From: Nocardioides gilvus
Lineage (GTDB): Bacteria > Actinomycetota > Actinomycetes > Propionibacteriales > Nocardioidaceae
DNA: 64,000 bases
NCBI RefSeq assembly: GCF_003194605.1
Contig: NZ_QHKY01000003.1
Span: forward strand, 556,430-620,429
Direction: 5' to 3'
Position 1 is the stretch's first letter. Each line of letters opens with the position of its first letter. Under the pieces are notes generated by a model, which saw only the letters and a list, made by a program, of their open reading frames with translations, was not told the origin of the DNA and did no database searches. Both the position numbers and the translations under genes were made by a program. Below are positions 45,329 to 53,234 of this stretch, piece after piece.

Positions 45329-46174
45329 TCACGACCGGCCGGTAAGGTGCGCCAACTGGGCACGTACCGACAACTCGGCTGCACCCCACAACACCGGGTC
45401 GACGTCGGCGTAGACCCGCTCCACGACCGAGCGCGGTGACACCGTCGCACCGCTGCCGGGCGCGAGATCGAGCTCAGTGAGCGCCTCGGTCAGGGTGGCA
45501 CGATCAGCCAGCGTGAGCACGGCCTGCTCCACCTGCGCGAGCCGGTCGCGACGGTGCGCGATGTAGAAGTCCAGCGCGCCGATCGCATCGTCGATGACCG
45601 GACCGTGCCCCGGCAGGATCGTGTTCGCCTCACGAGCCTCGGCCAATGCGTGCAGCCGGTCCAGGGAGTCGAGGTAGGCACCCAGCTGACCGTCGGGGTG
45701 CGCGACCACCGTCGTACCGCGCCCGAGCACCGTGTCGCCGGTCAGCACCGCCCCGTCACCGGGCAGCAGGAAGCAGAGTGAGTCAGCGGTGTGGCCGGGC
45801 GTGCCGACCACCCGGACCTCCAGACCGTCGACCTCGACGACGTCACCGTCACCGAGTCCTTCGGAGCCGAGTTGGTGCGCAGGGTCGAGGGCACGTACGC
45901 CGCACCCCATCCGCTCAGCGAACTCCTTCGCCGCCTCGGAGTGGTCCAGGTGGTGGTGCGTGAGCAGGACGACGCCCACCTCGCCGGCGACCTCGGCCAC
46001 CCGGTCGAGGTGGCTGAGGATCGAGGGTCCGGGGTCGACCACGATGCTGCGCCGCGCGCCCGGCTCGCGCAGCACCCAGGTGTTGGTGCCGTCCAGGGTC
46101 ATGATGTTGGGGTTGGGCGCCAGGACGCACTGCGCCCGCTCGCCGAAGGAGCCGCCCGACCAGAGGTCGCTCAC
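45329..46174 (-). CDS. MBL-fold metallohydrolase
   Basis: 281 residues. The zinc motif LLTHHHLDHSEAA (HHHxDH) is near residue 85, with GTPGHTADSL, LTGDTVLG and ILPGHGPVIDD completing the metallo-beta-lactamase site. It corresponds by position to mycobacterial Rv3677c. GTG start overlaps the NUDIX stop (GTGA). Confidence 0.92.
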   Translation of the reverse strand: MSDLWSGGSFGERAQCVLAPNPNIMTLDGTNTWVLREPGARRSIVVDPGPSILSHLDRVAEVAGEVGVVLLTHHHLDHSEAAKEFAERMGCGVRALDPAHQLGSEGLGDGDVVEVDGLEVRVVGTPGHTADSLCFLLPGDGAVLTGDTVLGRGTTVVAHPDGQLGAYLDSLDRLHALAEAREANTILPGHGPVIDDAIGALDFYIAHRRDRLAQVEQAVLTLADRATLTEALTELDLAPGSGATVSPRSVVERVYADVDPVLWGAAELSVRAQLAHLTGRS

Positions 46175-47064
46175 GACGAGGCCAGTCCGCTCGAGCGCAT
46201 CAGCGCCTCCCACTGCGGGTGCTGGGTGAGCGCGAACTCGCCGTCGCCGGCCTCGGCCACCTCGGGCATGAACATCTCGATCCGGCGGTCGGCGGTCGCG
46301 GTGAGCACCTCATGCGCAGTCGCGTGCTGCGCGACCTCGAGGCAGTTCTGGAAGGTCGGCGGCATCATCATCACGTTGCCGGCCAACGCCTCACGCACCG
46401 CGGACGCCGCCGTACGCCACTCGACGGCCGAGGACTCACTCGAGATGTCGCGGGTCACCTGCCCCTCGGGGAGCAACGCGACGAAGAACCACGTACGGAA
46501 ACGGCGCGGCTCGAAGATCGGCGTCAGCCAGCCGCTCAGCGGCCCGAGAAGGTCGCTGCGCAGGACCAGGCCTCGGCGCAGCAGGAAGTCGTGGAAGCTC
46601 AGCTCGTGCGCCTCCAGGGCGACCCGGTCGGCCTCCCAGTCGTCGCCGGTGGTGTCGGCGACCACGGAGGTGGCGTCCGGACCGGCGAGCAGGACGCCCG
46701 ACTCCTCGAAGGTCTCGCGGACTGCGGCACAGACCAGGGAACGGGCCAAGGACTCGTCGACGCCGAGCGCCTCGGCCCACTCCTGAGGCGTTGGACCGGC
46801 CCAGCGCAGGGCGGGGTCGTCGTCGCTCGGGTCCACGCTGCCACCCGGGAAGACCCACATGCCGCCGAACGCAGCCATCGTCTTCTGGCGGCGCATCAGG
46901 TAGACCTCGGGGCCGGCGTCAGAGCTGTCACCGGCGCTCTCGGAGTCCCCGGAACGCAGGAGCAGGACACTGGCCGCGTTGCGTGGTTCGGCCGGAGCCT
47001 CGTCACCTGCGTCGAAGCGACGGCTCTGCTCGACGAGGCGCTGCGGGAGGGCCATGCGCTCCAC
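46171..47064 (-). CDS. NUDIX hydrolase
   Basis: 297 residues. GGMWVFPGGSVDPSD and AAVRETFEESGVLLAG form the NUDIX box, interrupted by a 37-residue insertion as in the long actinobacterial members. Substrate unknown. The GTG at 47064 sits after GAGG; an ATG three codons later (MALPQRLVEQ) is equally plausible. Coupled upstream to the RidA gene and downstream to the MBL gene. Confidence 0.85.
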   Translation of the reverse strand: MERMALPQRLVEQSRRFDAGDEAPAEPRNAASVLLLRSGDSESAGDSSDAGPEVYLMRRQKTMAAFGGMWVFPGGSVDPSDDDPALRWAGPTPQEWAEALGVDESLARSLVCAAVRETFEESGVLLAGPDATSVVADTTGDDWEADRVALEAHELSFHDFLLRRGLVLRSDLLGPLSGWLTPIFEPRRFRTWFFVALLPEGQVTRDISSESSAVEWRTAASAVREALAGNVMMMPPTFQNCLEVAQHATAHEVLTATADRRIEMFMPEVAEAGDGEFALTQHPQWEALMRSSGLASS

Positions 47065-47520
47065 TCAGACCTCGACCATGATCTCGACCTCGACGGGCAC
47101 GTCGAGCGGGAGCACCGCCACTCCGACCGCTGAGCGCGCGTGCACGCCGGCGTCGCCGAAGACCTGGCCGAGCAGCTCGGAGGCGCCGTTGGCGACCTGG
47201 GGCTGACCGGTGAAGTCGGGCGTCGAGGCCACGAAGACGACGACCTTGACGACCCGCTTCACCAGGGCCAGGTCGCCGATCTCGGCCTTGACCGCCGCGA
47301 TCGCGTTGAGCGTGCACTGCCGCGCGCACTCGACGCCGACCTCGGGAGTCACCGCTCCGCCGACCTTGCCGACCGCGATCGGGGTGCCGTCACGGACCGG
47401 GATCTGCCCCGAGGTGAGGACGAGGTTGCCGGTGCGGATCGCCGGGATGTAGGTGGCGACCGGCTTGGCGACGTCGGGGACGCTCAGGCCGAGCTCGGCC
47501 AGGCTCTCCTCGGGGTGCAT
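47065..47520 (-). CDS. RidA/YjgF-family protein
   Basis: 151 residues. IRTGNLVLTSGQIPVRDGTP, CTLNAIAAVKAEIGDL and VVKVVVFVASTPDFTGQP are the RidA-like core. The terminal arginine motif expected in enamine deaminases is replaced (LPLDVPVEVEIMVEV), which places it in the longer actinobacterial branch (Rv3678c type), whose activity is unknown. Its ATG overlaps the DUF4177 stop by one base. Confidence 0.88.
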   Translation of the reverse strand: MHPEESLAELGLSVPDVAKPVATYIPAIRTGNLVLTSGQIPVRDGTPIAVGKVGGAVTPEVGVECARQCTLNAIAAVKAEIGDLALVKRVVKVVVFVASTPDFTGQPQVANGASELLGQVFGDAGVHARSAVGVAVLPLDVPVEVEIMVEV

Positions 47521-47687
47521 CAGTCGTCCTGCGGCCGCTTCAGGAAGGCGACGAGGCCACCCTGGGCGTTGGTGTGGATGGCAACGAGCTCCCACCCGTC
47601 GCCACCGAAGTTGTTGAGCATGAGCGCTTCGTTGTGGAGCGGGATGGGGGCGACCTGGTACTGCCACTTCGTGTTCGACTGAGTCAT
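47520..47687 (-). CDS. DUF4177 small protein
   Basis: 55 residues: MTQSNTKWQYQVAPIPLHNE, then LNNFGGDGWELVAIHTNAQG and VAFLKRPQDD. The GWELV motif and length fit DUF4177, as in mycobacterial Rv3678A beside RidA. It is first in the DUF4177-RidA-NUDIX-MBL operon. Too short for automated gene calls with a 60-residue cut-off. Confidence 0.85.
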   Translation of the reverse strand: MTQSNTKWQYQVAPIPLHNEALMLNNFGGDGWELVAIHTNAQGGLVAFLKRPQDD

Positions 47688-47713
47688 GGGACGACCCTAT
47701 CCCCGCCACCTGC

Positions 47714-47761
47714 GGACGTCATCAGGAGCCACACCTGGGCGTACGGGTGGTGATGACGTCC
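47714..47761. repeat. 48-bp palindromic intergenic element, copy B
   Basis: Arms GGACGTCATCA and TGATGACGTCC flank a 26-base centre. Same length and same outer arms as 9011-9058; the centre is unrelated. Confidence 0.75.
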
Positions 47762-47779
47762 CGCTGCTTCGACGGGCGG

Positions 47780-47836
47780 ACGGAGTCAACGGCAGTTTCA
47801 GGCGCATTTCCGGGCCGTCCGAAGGGTTGACTCCGT
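47780..47836. repeat. 57-bp inverted repeat next to the 48-bp element
   Basis: 11-base perfect arms ACGGAGTCAAC and GTTGACTCCGT separated by 35 bases. It lies 18 bases from the 48-bp element, upstream of the divinyl-reductase-like gene. It could be an operator pair or a third palindromic element type. Confidence 0.55.
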
Positions 47837-47873
47837 TCTTCTGCGGGCACCTCATGCATTCGGCAAGATCGTA

Positions 47874-47879
47874 TATCAT
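47874..47879 (+). promoter_or_regulatory. -10 box TATCAT of a leaderless promoter (divinyl-reductase-like gene)
   Basis: Ends six bases before the ATG at 47886. Its surroundings (CGTATATCATCGCATT) are the most AT-rich of the gap. No ribosome-binding site is seen. Confidence 0.6.
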
Positions 47880-47885
47880 CGCATT

Positions 47886-48983
47886 ATGGCCTACAGCACC
47901 ATCACTGACCTCGACGTCGCCGCCCACCAGAAGAAGAGCCTCGAGCTCCGCACGCGCCTCCTGAAGAGTGCGTCGAAGACCTACGTCACAGGCCCCACCG
48001 GCGACGGCAACGGCGAGGTGGTCCTGCTGCTGGGCGGCACCGGCTACATCGGTCGCGCTGTCGTCCCGGAGCTCGTCAGGCGCAACTACGCGCCGGTGGT
48101 CCTGGCCCGTTCGGAGTCGGCACGCGGCGAGAAGGAGTTCGCGGGCGCCACCGTCGTCGTTGGCGACCCCACCCGCATCGCCGACGTGCAACGCGCCGTG
48201 GCCGAGACCCAGCCGCAGGTCGTCATCTCGCTGCTCTCCGGACGCCGTCCCAACGACGCCGAGGAGTGCCGCCAGGTCGACCACGAAGCGATCGGCAACG
48301 GGATCAAGGCCGCAGTCGCGGGCGAGGTGAAGCAGTTCATCCACATCTCCGACTTCGGCGCCTACCGTCCCGAGCTGATCCCGCAGGTCTACAAGCTGCA
48401 GGTCGAGGGCGAGCTGATGGGCCGCCACCACGGAGACCTCGACTGGACGATCATCCGGCCCACCGCCTACTACCCCTACCTGTCGATGACCTTCGGGGAC
48501 GTGAAGAACGGCGAGAAGTACCGGATCTTCGACCACGGCGAATACTCGGTCGTCAACCCGATCGCTCGCGAGGACCTGGCCGAGTTCATCGTCAACCAGG
48601 TGCTCGATCCGGACGCGATCGGACGCATCCTCCCCGTCGGGGGGCCGTGGAACGCCGACAACACCGTCACCCTCAAGGACGCCGGCCAAATGATGTTCGA
48701 CGTGCTCGGCAGGCCCGCCGACTTCGACGTCGTCACCATGGCGTCGTGGGACAAGAAGATCGCGAACCTGGCCCGCGCCGGCAAGCTCTACAAGAAGCTC
48801 GCCCCCGTCGCCTACTACCTCGAGGCAGCGAAGTACTGGTCGGTCGTTGACCACGTCGCCCCGGCGTACGGCACCCGCACCCTGCGCGGCTTCATGGAGA
48901 AGCTGAAGGACCGTGAATTCCCGACCGGGTCGTTCAAGGAGCGGATGAAGAGCGGCACCCAGCTCATGCCCACCGACGTGTGA
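47886..48983 (+). CDS. NAD(P)-binding protein resembling divinyl chlorophyllide 8-vinyl reductase
   Basis: 365 residues, extended SDR fold. VVLLLGGTGYIGRAVVPELV near residue 45 binds the cofactor. VISLLSGRRPNDAEECRQVD, WTIIRPTAYYPYLSMTFGDV, FDHGEYSVVNPIAREDLAEF and GRILPVGGPWNADNTVTLKD correspond segment by segment to plant and bacterial BciA/DVR proteins. No other chlorophyll genes are present and actinomycetes of this type are not phototrophic, so the substrate is unknown. The last 12 bases, including the stop, are the start of an 86-bp tandem repeat. Confidence 0.8.
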   Translation: MAYSTITDLDVAAHQKKSLELRTRLLKSASKTYVTGPTGDGNGEVVLLLGGTGYIGRAVVPELVRRNYAPVVLARSESARGEKEFAGATVVVGDPTRIADVQRAVAETQPQVVISLLSGRRPNDAEECRQVDHEAIGNGIKAAVAGEVKQFIHISDFGAYRPELIPQVYKLQVEGELMGRHHGDLDWTIIRPTAYYPYLSMTFGDVKNGEKYRIFDHGEYSVVNPIAREDLAEFIVNQVLDPDAIGRILPVGGPWNADNTVTLKDAGQMMFDVLGRPADFDVVTMASWDKKIANLARAGKLYKKLAPVAYYLEAAKYWSVVDHVAPAYGTRTLRGFMEKLKDREFPTGSFKERMKSGTQLMPTDV

Positions 48984-49155
48984 GGAGTGAGCCGGAGGCA
49001 GGCCGAAGCGCAGCGAGGTCTGGTGGAGGCGAGCCCCGCAACATGTCGGTGGGTAGTACCGACGTGTGAGGAGTGAGCCGGAGGCAGGCCGAAGCGCAGC
49101 GAGGTCTGGTGAAGGCGAGCCCCGCAACATGTCGGTGGGTAGTACCGACGTGTGA
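48972..49155. repeat. 86-bp tandem repeat overlapping a gene end
   Basis: Two full units (48972-49057 and 49058-49143) differ by one base (G at 49026, A at 49112); a 12-base third start ACCGACGTGTGA is at 49144-49155. The first unit contains the last three codons and stop of the divinyl-reductase-like gene, so later units carry copies of its final codons. Confidence 0.9.
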
Positions 49156-49169
49156 CCTTCCGCGCCACC

Positions 49170-49175
49170 TATCGT
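49170..49175 (+). promoter_or_regulatory. -10 box TATCGT of a leaderless promoter (ybaK)
   Basis: Ends six bases before the GTG at 49182, immediately past the tandem repeat. Confidence 0.55.
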
Positions 49176-49181
49176 GGTCCG

Positions 49182-49697
49182 GTGGCGAAGAAGCAGGCGG
49201 TGGCGAAGAGTGCCCGTGGCAGCACCCCGGCGACGGATGCCCTGAGCGAAGCCGGACTGCCATTCACGTTGCACCCCTACACCCACGACCCGCGAGCCAC
49301 CTCGTACGGGCTCGAGGCTGCCGAGCTCCTCGAGCTCGACCCGGAGCGAGTCTTCAAGACCCTGGTCGTCGACCTGGCGAGCGACGCTCGTCCCCGGTTG
49401 GCCGTCGGCGTGGTCCCGGTCTCCGGCCGACTCGATCTCAAGGCGATGGCGGCAGCGCTGGGAGCGAAGAAGGCCGTGATGGCCGATCCGACCCTGGCGG
49501 CCCGCTCGAGCGGATACGTGGTCGGCGGGATCTCCCCGCTCGGCCACCGCACCCCACTCCCCACCGTCGTCGACACCTCGGCCCGCACGTACGAGACGAT
49601 CTACGTCTCGGCCGGACGCCGCGGGCTCGACGTCGAACTCTCACCCGACCACCTCGTCTCCCTGCTCGGGGCGACGTGGGCGGAGATCTCGCGTTGA
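49182..49697 (+). CDS. ybaK: YbaK/EbsC-type aminoacyl-tRNA deacylase
   Basis: 171 residues. Hydrolyses mischarged Cys-tRNA(Pro). FTLHPYTHDPRATSYGLEAA, VFKTLVVDLA (catalytic Lys), GAKKAVMADPTLAARSSGY and VGGISPLGHRTPLPTVVD are the family signature. The GTG start is chosen because a -10 box ends six bases before it; a reading from 49152 would include the promoter. The stop overlaps the MFS gene start (TTGA). Confidence 0.92.
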   Translation: MAKKQAVAKSARGSTPATDALSEAGLPFTLHPYTHDPRATSYGLEAAELLELDPERVFKTLVVDLASDARPRLAVGVVPVSGRLDLKAMAAALGAKKAVMADPTLAARSSGYVVGGISPLGHRTPLPTVVDTSARTYETIYVSAGRRGLDVELSPDHLVSLLGATWAEISR

Positions 49698-51046
49698 CCA
49701 GCACCACCACGCCCCAGCCGGGCGTCCTGTCGCCCGCCTACCTGGCCACCACACTCGGCACTGTCGCGGTGATCGCCCTGGTCGCCTTCGAGACGCTGGC
49801 GGTCACCACCGTGATGCCCACGCTGACGGCTGCCCTCGACGGACGGCACCTCTACGCCCTCGGCTTCGCCGCCCCGCTGGCCAGCGGCGTCGTCGGGATG
49901 ATGATCGCCGGCCTGTGGAGTGATCGCTCCGGGCCGTCACTCCCGTTGTTGACCGCGCTGACGGTCTTCGGCAGCGGCCTGCTGGTCGCTGGGCTGGCCC
50001 CCTCGATGGAGGTCTTCGTCGTCGGACGAGTCCTTCAGGGCCTGGGTGGTGGTGGCGCGACAGTGGTCCTCTACGTGGTCATCGGGCTGATCTATCCCGG
50101 GCCGCTGCAGGCGTCGGTCTTCGCTGCCCTCGCCGCCGCCTGGGTGCTCCCGTCACTCTTCGGTCCTGCAGTGGCCGCCTTGGTCGCCGAGGCGTTCGGC
50201 TGGCGCTGGGTCTTCCTCGGCACCGTCGGCCTGGTCGTGCTGATCACCCTCGTCCTGGCTCGCCGGGTGCTCGGCCTCCCGCGACCCGAGACGCCGCCGG
50301 CGACCACGTCGTACGCAACTCTGGGGTGGGCGGTGGTGGCCGCCGTGGCCGTGCTCGGCGTACGCCTGGTCGGCGACCGGATCCTGCTCTCCCTGCTCTG
50401 CGTGGCCATCGTGCTGTACGCCCTCTCCCACCTGCTGCCGAAGGGGGCGCTGCGACTGGGCACCGGACTTCCGTCGGTGATCTCGACCCGTGGCCTGCTG
50501 GCCGGCTCGTTCTTCATGGCCGAGGGCTACATCGTCCTCACGTTGGAGGAGAAGTGGGGGCTCACGCCGACCGTCGCCGGGCTTGCCCTGACTGCGGTCG
50601 GCATCGTGTGGGCCCTGAGCAGCTGGGCACAGGCCCGACTCAAGCATCTGAGCCACACCAAGGTCCTGACGCTGGGCACCGCCTTCGTCGCCCTCGGGCT
50701 GGCGCTGCTCACGGGTGCCATCTTCTTCGAGGTCAACCCGTGGCTGACCGCGGCGGTCTACGTGGTCGCCGGGGCAGGAATGGGCTTCGCCTACCCGCGT
50801 ACTGGCGTGGCGATGCTGCAGTCGTCGACCGATGCCGACCGGGGGTCGAACTCAGCCGCCCTCAACGCTGCCGACTCGATGGGTGGGGCGCTGTCCTTGG
50901 CCGTCGGTGGGCTGGTCTTCGCGTGGCTGGAGAAGTCGGGCGGCGATCCGTTCGCGGGCGTCTACCTCTTCGCCTCGGCGGTCGCGATCATCGGTCTCGT
51001 CGCTGCGGCGAGGACTGCGTCCTCGGGGACGCCGGCCAACGCCTGA
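49694..51046 (+). CDS. Major facilitator superfamily exporter, DHA-like
   Basis: 450 residues, 12 to 14 hydrophobic segments. Motifs include VMPTLTAALDGRHLYALGFA, GLWSDRSGPSLPLL between helices 2 and 3, and GRVLQGLGGGGATVVLYVVI in helix 4. The C-terminal half has GAGMGFAYPRTGVAMLQSSTD. Likely a drug or metabolite exporter. The TTG start overlaps the ybaK stop, with GGAGA upstream. A 75-bp palindromic element follows 24 bases downstream. Confidence 0.88.
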   Translation: MTSTTTPQPGVLSPAYLATTLGTVAVIALVAFETLAVTTVMPTLTAALDGRHLYALGFAAPLASGVVGMMIAGLWSDRSGPSLPLLTALTVFGSGLLVAGLAPSMEVFVVGRVLQGLGGGGATVVLYVVIGLIYPGPLQASVFAALAAAWVLPSLFGPAVAALVAEAFGWRWVFLGTVGLVVLITLVLARRVLGLPRPETPPATTSYATLGWAVVAAVAVLGVRLVGDRILLSLLCVAIVLYALSHLLPKGALRLGTGLPSVISTRGLLAGSFFMAEGYIVLTLEEKWGLTPTVAGLALTAVGIVWALSSWAQARLKHLSHTKVLTLGTAFVALGLALLTGAIFFEVNPWLTAAVYVVAGAGMGFAYPRTGVAMLQSSTDADRGSNSAALNAADSMGGALSLAVGGLVFAWLEKSGGDPFAGVYLFASAVAIIGLVAAARTASSGTPANA

Positions 51047-51070
51047 GCGACGTCTCGCTGGCCCGCCAGT

Positions 51071-51145
51071 CGTATTTGAACGTAGGAAACCCTGCTCGGC
51101 GGGCACTTGATGGCCCCGGCGTCCACTTTCCTACGTTCACTTACG
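51071..51145. repeat. 75-bp palindromic intergenic element, copy 2
   Basis: Arms of 19 bases match at 17 positions: the left is CGTATTTGAACGTAGGAAA and the right is its near complement ending CACTTACG. It has the same total length and arms as 18554-18628. Here it lies between two convergent genes and could also end their transcripts. Confidence 0.8.
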
Positions 51146-51156
51146 AGAACGGTGCC

Positions 51157-52221
51157 TCAGCCGGCGAGCAGACGCAGGGTCTCCTCGCGGGCGGGGAACC
51201 GATCGACCGGGTCACCGGCCACCGCGCCAGCAACCGGCTGGATCATCACCTCGTCGACGCCGAACTGCTCGGCGAACGCGCCGACCCGCTGACGGGCGGC
51301 CACGGGCTCGTCGACGACCCACTTCTCCAGCATCGCGCCGACCATCGACTGCTGCGCGGCGGGGAAGCCGATCTCAACGGCCTGGTCGACGGTGCGCTGG
51401 GCCTCGAACGAACCACCGATGCGCAGGGCGATCATCGCCTGCATGTGGGGGGTGGCGAGGCGAACCGCCTCCTCCTTCGTCTCCGCGACGGCGGCATTGA
51501 GTGTCAGGAACGTACGCGGCTCCGGGTGCTCCTCTGACGGCTGGTAGTTCTCCCGGTAGAAGTCGAGCGCCTTCTCCGTGCCCTGGCCGAAGAAGTGGTG
51601 GGCGAAGACGTACGGCAGCCCCTGCTGGGCCGCGAGTCGTGCGGAGTAGTCCGAGGAGCCGAGCAGCCACATCCGGGCGACGCTGGTCGCGAGCGGGGTG
51701 GCGCGCAGGCTCTGGCGGTGCTGGCCGTAGGCCAGCTCGACGCCTTCTGGGCGCATCAGCATCGCAATGTCGGAGACGTACTCGGGGAAACGGTTGACCG
51801 CTTCACCTGCGTCCTCCATCTCCTGACCGCGCAGCACGAAACGCGTCAGCGCGTCGGTGCCGGGTGCGCGGCCGATACCGAGGTCGATGCGACCGGGGAA
51901 GGCTGCCTCGAGCAACGCGAACTGTTCGGCGATCACCAGGGGTGAGTGGTTGGGCAGCATCACGCCGCCGGAGCCGACCGAGATCCGGTCGGTTGCGCCG
52001 GCGAGCATCGCGATCAGGACCGGCGGGTTGGTCGCAGCGACCGAGGTCGTGTTGTGATGCTCGGCCACCCAGAACCGGCGGAAGCCCAACTCGTCGGCCG
52101 TTCGCGCCAGCGCGACGCTGGCGCGGATCGCCTCGCCGCTGCTCTGCCCGGTGCGGACCGGGATGAGGTCAAGGACGGAGAGGGCGGGCATTCCAGGCAG
52201 AGCGGAGTCGGGGGAGGTCAC
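51157..52221 (-). CDS. LLM-class flavin-dependent oxidoreductase (luciferase-like)
   Basis: 354 residues. The start LSVLDLIPVRTGQSSGEAIR, then RFWVAEHHNTTSVAATNPPV, ISVGSGGVMLPNHSPLVIAE and GRIDLGIGRAPGTD are the alkanal-monooxygenase-like family with FMN. The substrate is unknown. GTG start; an ATG 10 codons in (MPALSVLDL) is an alternative. Confidence 0.9.
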   Translation of the reverse strand: MTSPDSALPGMPALSVLDLIPVRTGQSSGEAIRASVALARTADELGFRRFWVAEHHNTTSVAATNPPVLIAMLAGATDRISVGSGGVMLPNHSPLVIAEQFALLEAAFPGRIDLGIGRAPGTDALTRFVLRGQEMEDAGEAVNRFPEYVSDIAMLMRPEGVELAYGQHRQSLRATPLATSVARMWLLGSSDYSARLAAQQGLPYVFAHHFFGQGTEKALDFYRENYQPSEEHPEPRTFLTLNAAVAETKEEAVRLATPHMQAMIALRIGGSFEAQRTVDQAVEIGFPAAQQSMVGAMLEKWVVDEPVAARQRVGAFAEQFGVDEVMIQPVAGAVAGDPVDRFPAREETLRLLAG

Positions 52222-52300
52222 CTGGCGTGAACCCGGACGGGCTGCGGGCTATTCCGGTGAGACGTACTCGCAACCGCCCACGGGGGCAGGTCGCGCACCC

Positions 52301-52306
52301 TAGGAT
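52301..52306 (+). promoter_or_regulatory. -10 box TAGGAT of a leaderless promoter
   Basis: Ends seven bases before the ATG at 52314. Confidence 0.55.
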
Positions 52307-52313
52307 CCCCGAC

Positions 52314-52541
52314 ATGGGAATCGGAGTGGCTGAACTGGGAATCATCGTCATCGTCTTCGGCGTCATCAGCATCGCCGTCTTCGTGTGGTGGCTGATGATG
52401 CTCATCGAAGCCCTGCGCATCCCCTCGGGCCGATGGACCGCGACCGGTCAGAGCCAGATCCTCTACGTGCTCGCGATGATCTTCCTTGGCATCATCGGCA
52501 CGATCCTCTACGTCCTGATCCCCCGCAAGCAGCTCACGTAA
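52314..52541 (+). CDS. Small two-helix membrane protein, PLDc N-terminal-like
   Basis: 75 residues. Two transmembrane helices (LGIIVIVFGVISIAVFVWWL and ILYVLAMIFLGIIGTILYVL) with a polar loop PSGRWTATGQ and a basic end IPRKQLT. The WW and LGIIGTILYVLIPRK pattern resembles the PLD-nuclease N-terminal domain often found as a stand-alone actinobacterial protein. Function unknown. Confidence 0.75.
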   Translation: MGIGVAELGIIVIVFGVISIAVFVWWLMMLIEALRIPSGRWTATGQSQILYVLAMIFLGIIGTILYVLIPRKQLT

Positions 52542-52614
52542 CAGCACTCTCTTAGACCCCTGCCGCTCCCGGCCGGCGCTCACGGTGAGTTGGGGCACTC
52601 TGGATCGCGCGCTC

Positions 52615-52620
52615 TAGGCT
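52615..52620 (+). promoter_or_regulatory. -10 box TAGGCT of a leaderless promoter (GrpB gene)
   Basis: Ends seven bases before the GTG at 52628. Confidence 0.55.
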
Positions 52621-52627
52621 GGCGCAG

Positions 52628-53176
52628 GTGACTTCTGATCGACGCCGCCCAGACGTGGACGCGCTGGAGTTCTTCGGCGCCCCGGAGACCGACAAGTTGG
52701 TGCTCGTCGAGCACGACCCGGGCTGGTCCTCACAGTTCGTCGCTCACGCGGAGCGGATCCGCTCGGTGCTGGGCGACATCGCGCGCGGGCTCCACCACGT
52801 CGGATCGACCGCTGTGCCCGGCCTGGCCGCCAAGCCGGTCATCGACATGCTGCTTCTGGTCGACGACATCACCGCCGACGAGGACTACGTCGAGCCGTTG
52901 GTGGCCGCCGGGTACGTACTGCGGGTCCGGGAGCCGGGGCACCGCCTGCTCCGTACGCCGGAGCGCGACGTGCACCTGCACGTCCACGAGCCCGGCGACC
53001 CCGAGGTCGACAGACTGCTGCTCTTTCGCGACCGGCTGCTCGATGACGCCGAGGACCGGTCCCTGTACGAGGCGACCAAGCGGGAACTGATCACGCAGGA
53101 GTGGACGCACATGCAGGAGTACGCAGACGCCAAGGACGACGTGATCGCGCTCATCAGGTCCCGCGCTCGCGACTGA
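52628..53176 (+). CDS. GrpB/UPF0157-family protein
   Basis: 182 residues. LVEHDPGWSSQFVAHAERIR, HHVGSTAVPGLAAKPVIDML and HLHVHEPGDPEVDRLLLFRD are the UPF0157 signature; the fold is nucleotidyltransferase-like with GSTAVPG as the metal-site loop. Substrate unknown. GTG start with a -10 box seven bases ahead. Confidence 0.9.
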   Translation: MTSDRRRPDVDALEFFGAPETDKLVLVEHDPGWSSQFVAHAERIRSVLGDIARGLHHVGSTAVPGLAAKPVIDMLLLVDDITADEDYVEPLVAAGYVLRVREPGHRLLRTPERDVHLHVHEPGDPEVDRLLLFRDRLLDDAEDRSLYEATKRELITQEWTHMQEYADAKDDVIALIRSRARD

Positions 53177-53188
53177 CGCCCGACGACG

Positions 53189-53219
53189 GGACCCCGCCGG
53201 ACGTGGTCCGACGGGGTCC
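53189..53219. terminator. Bidirectional hairpin between GrpB gene and scoB
   Basis: 14-base arms starting GGACCCCG and ending CGGGGTCC pair with one mismatch around a GTG loop, between convergent genes. Confidence 0.75.
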
Positions 53220-53234
53220 TGTCTGACCTGTGGG

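Noticed and set aside
48972..49155. Possible CRISPR-like array
   Set aside because: Only two contiguous 86-bp units with no spacers; it is a tandem duplication.
47697..49547. 616-residue open frame on the minus strand over the tandem repeat
   Set aside because: It crosses the divinyl-reductase-like gene, the repeats and ybaK; frame openness is due to GC content.
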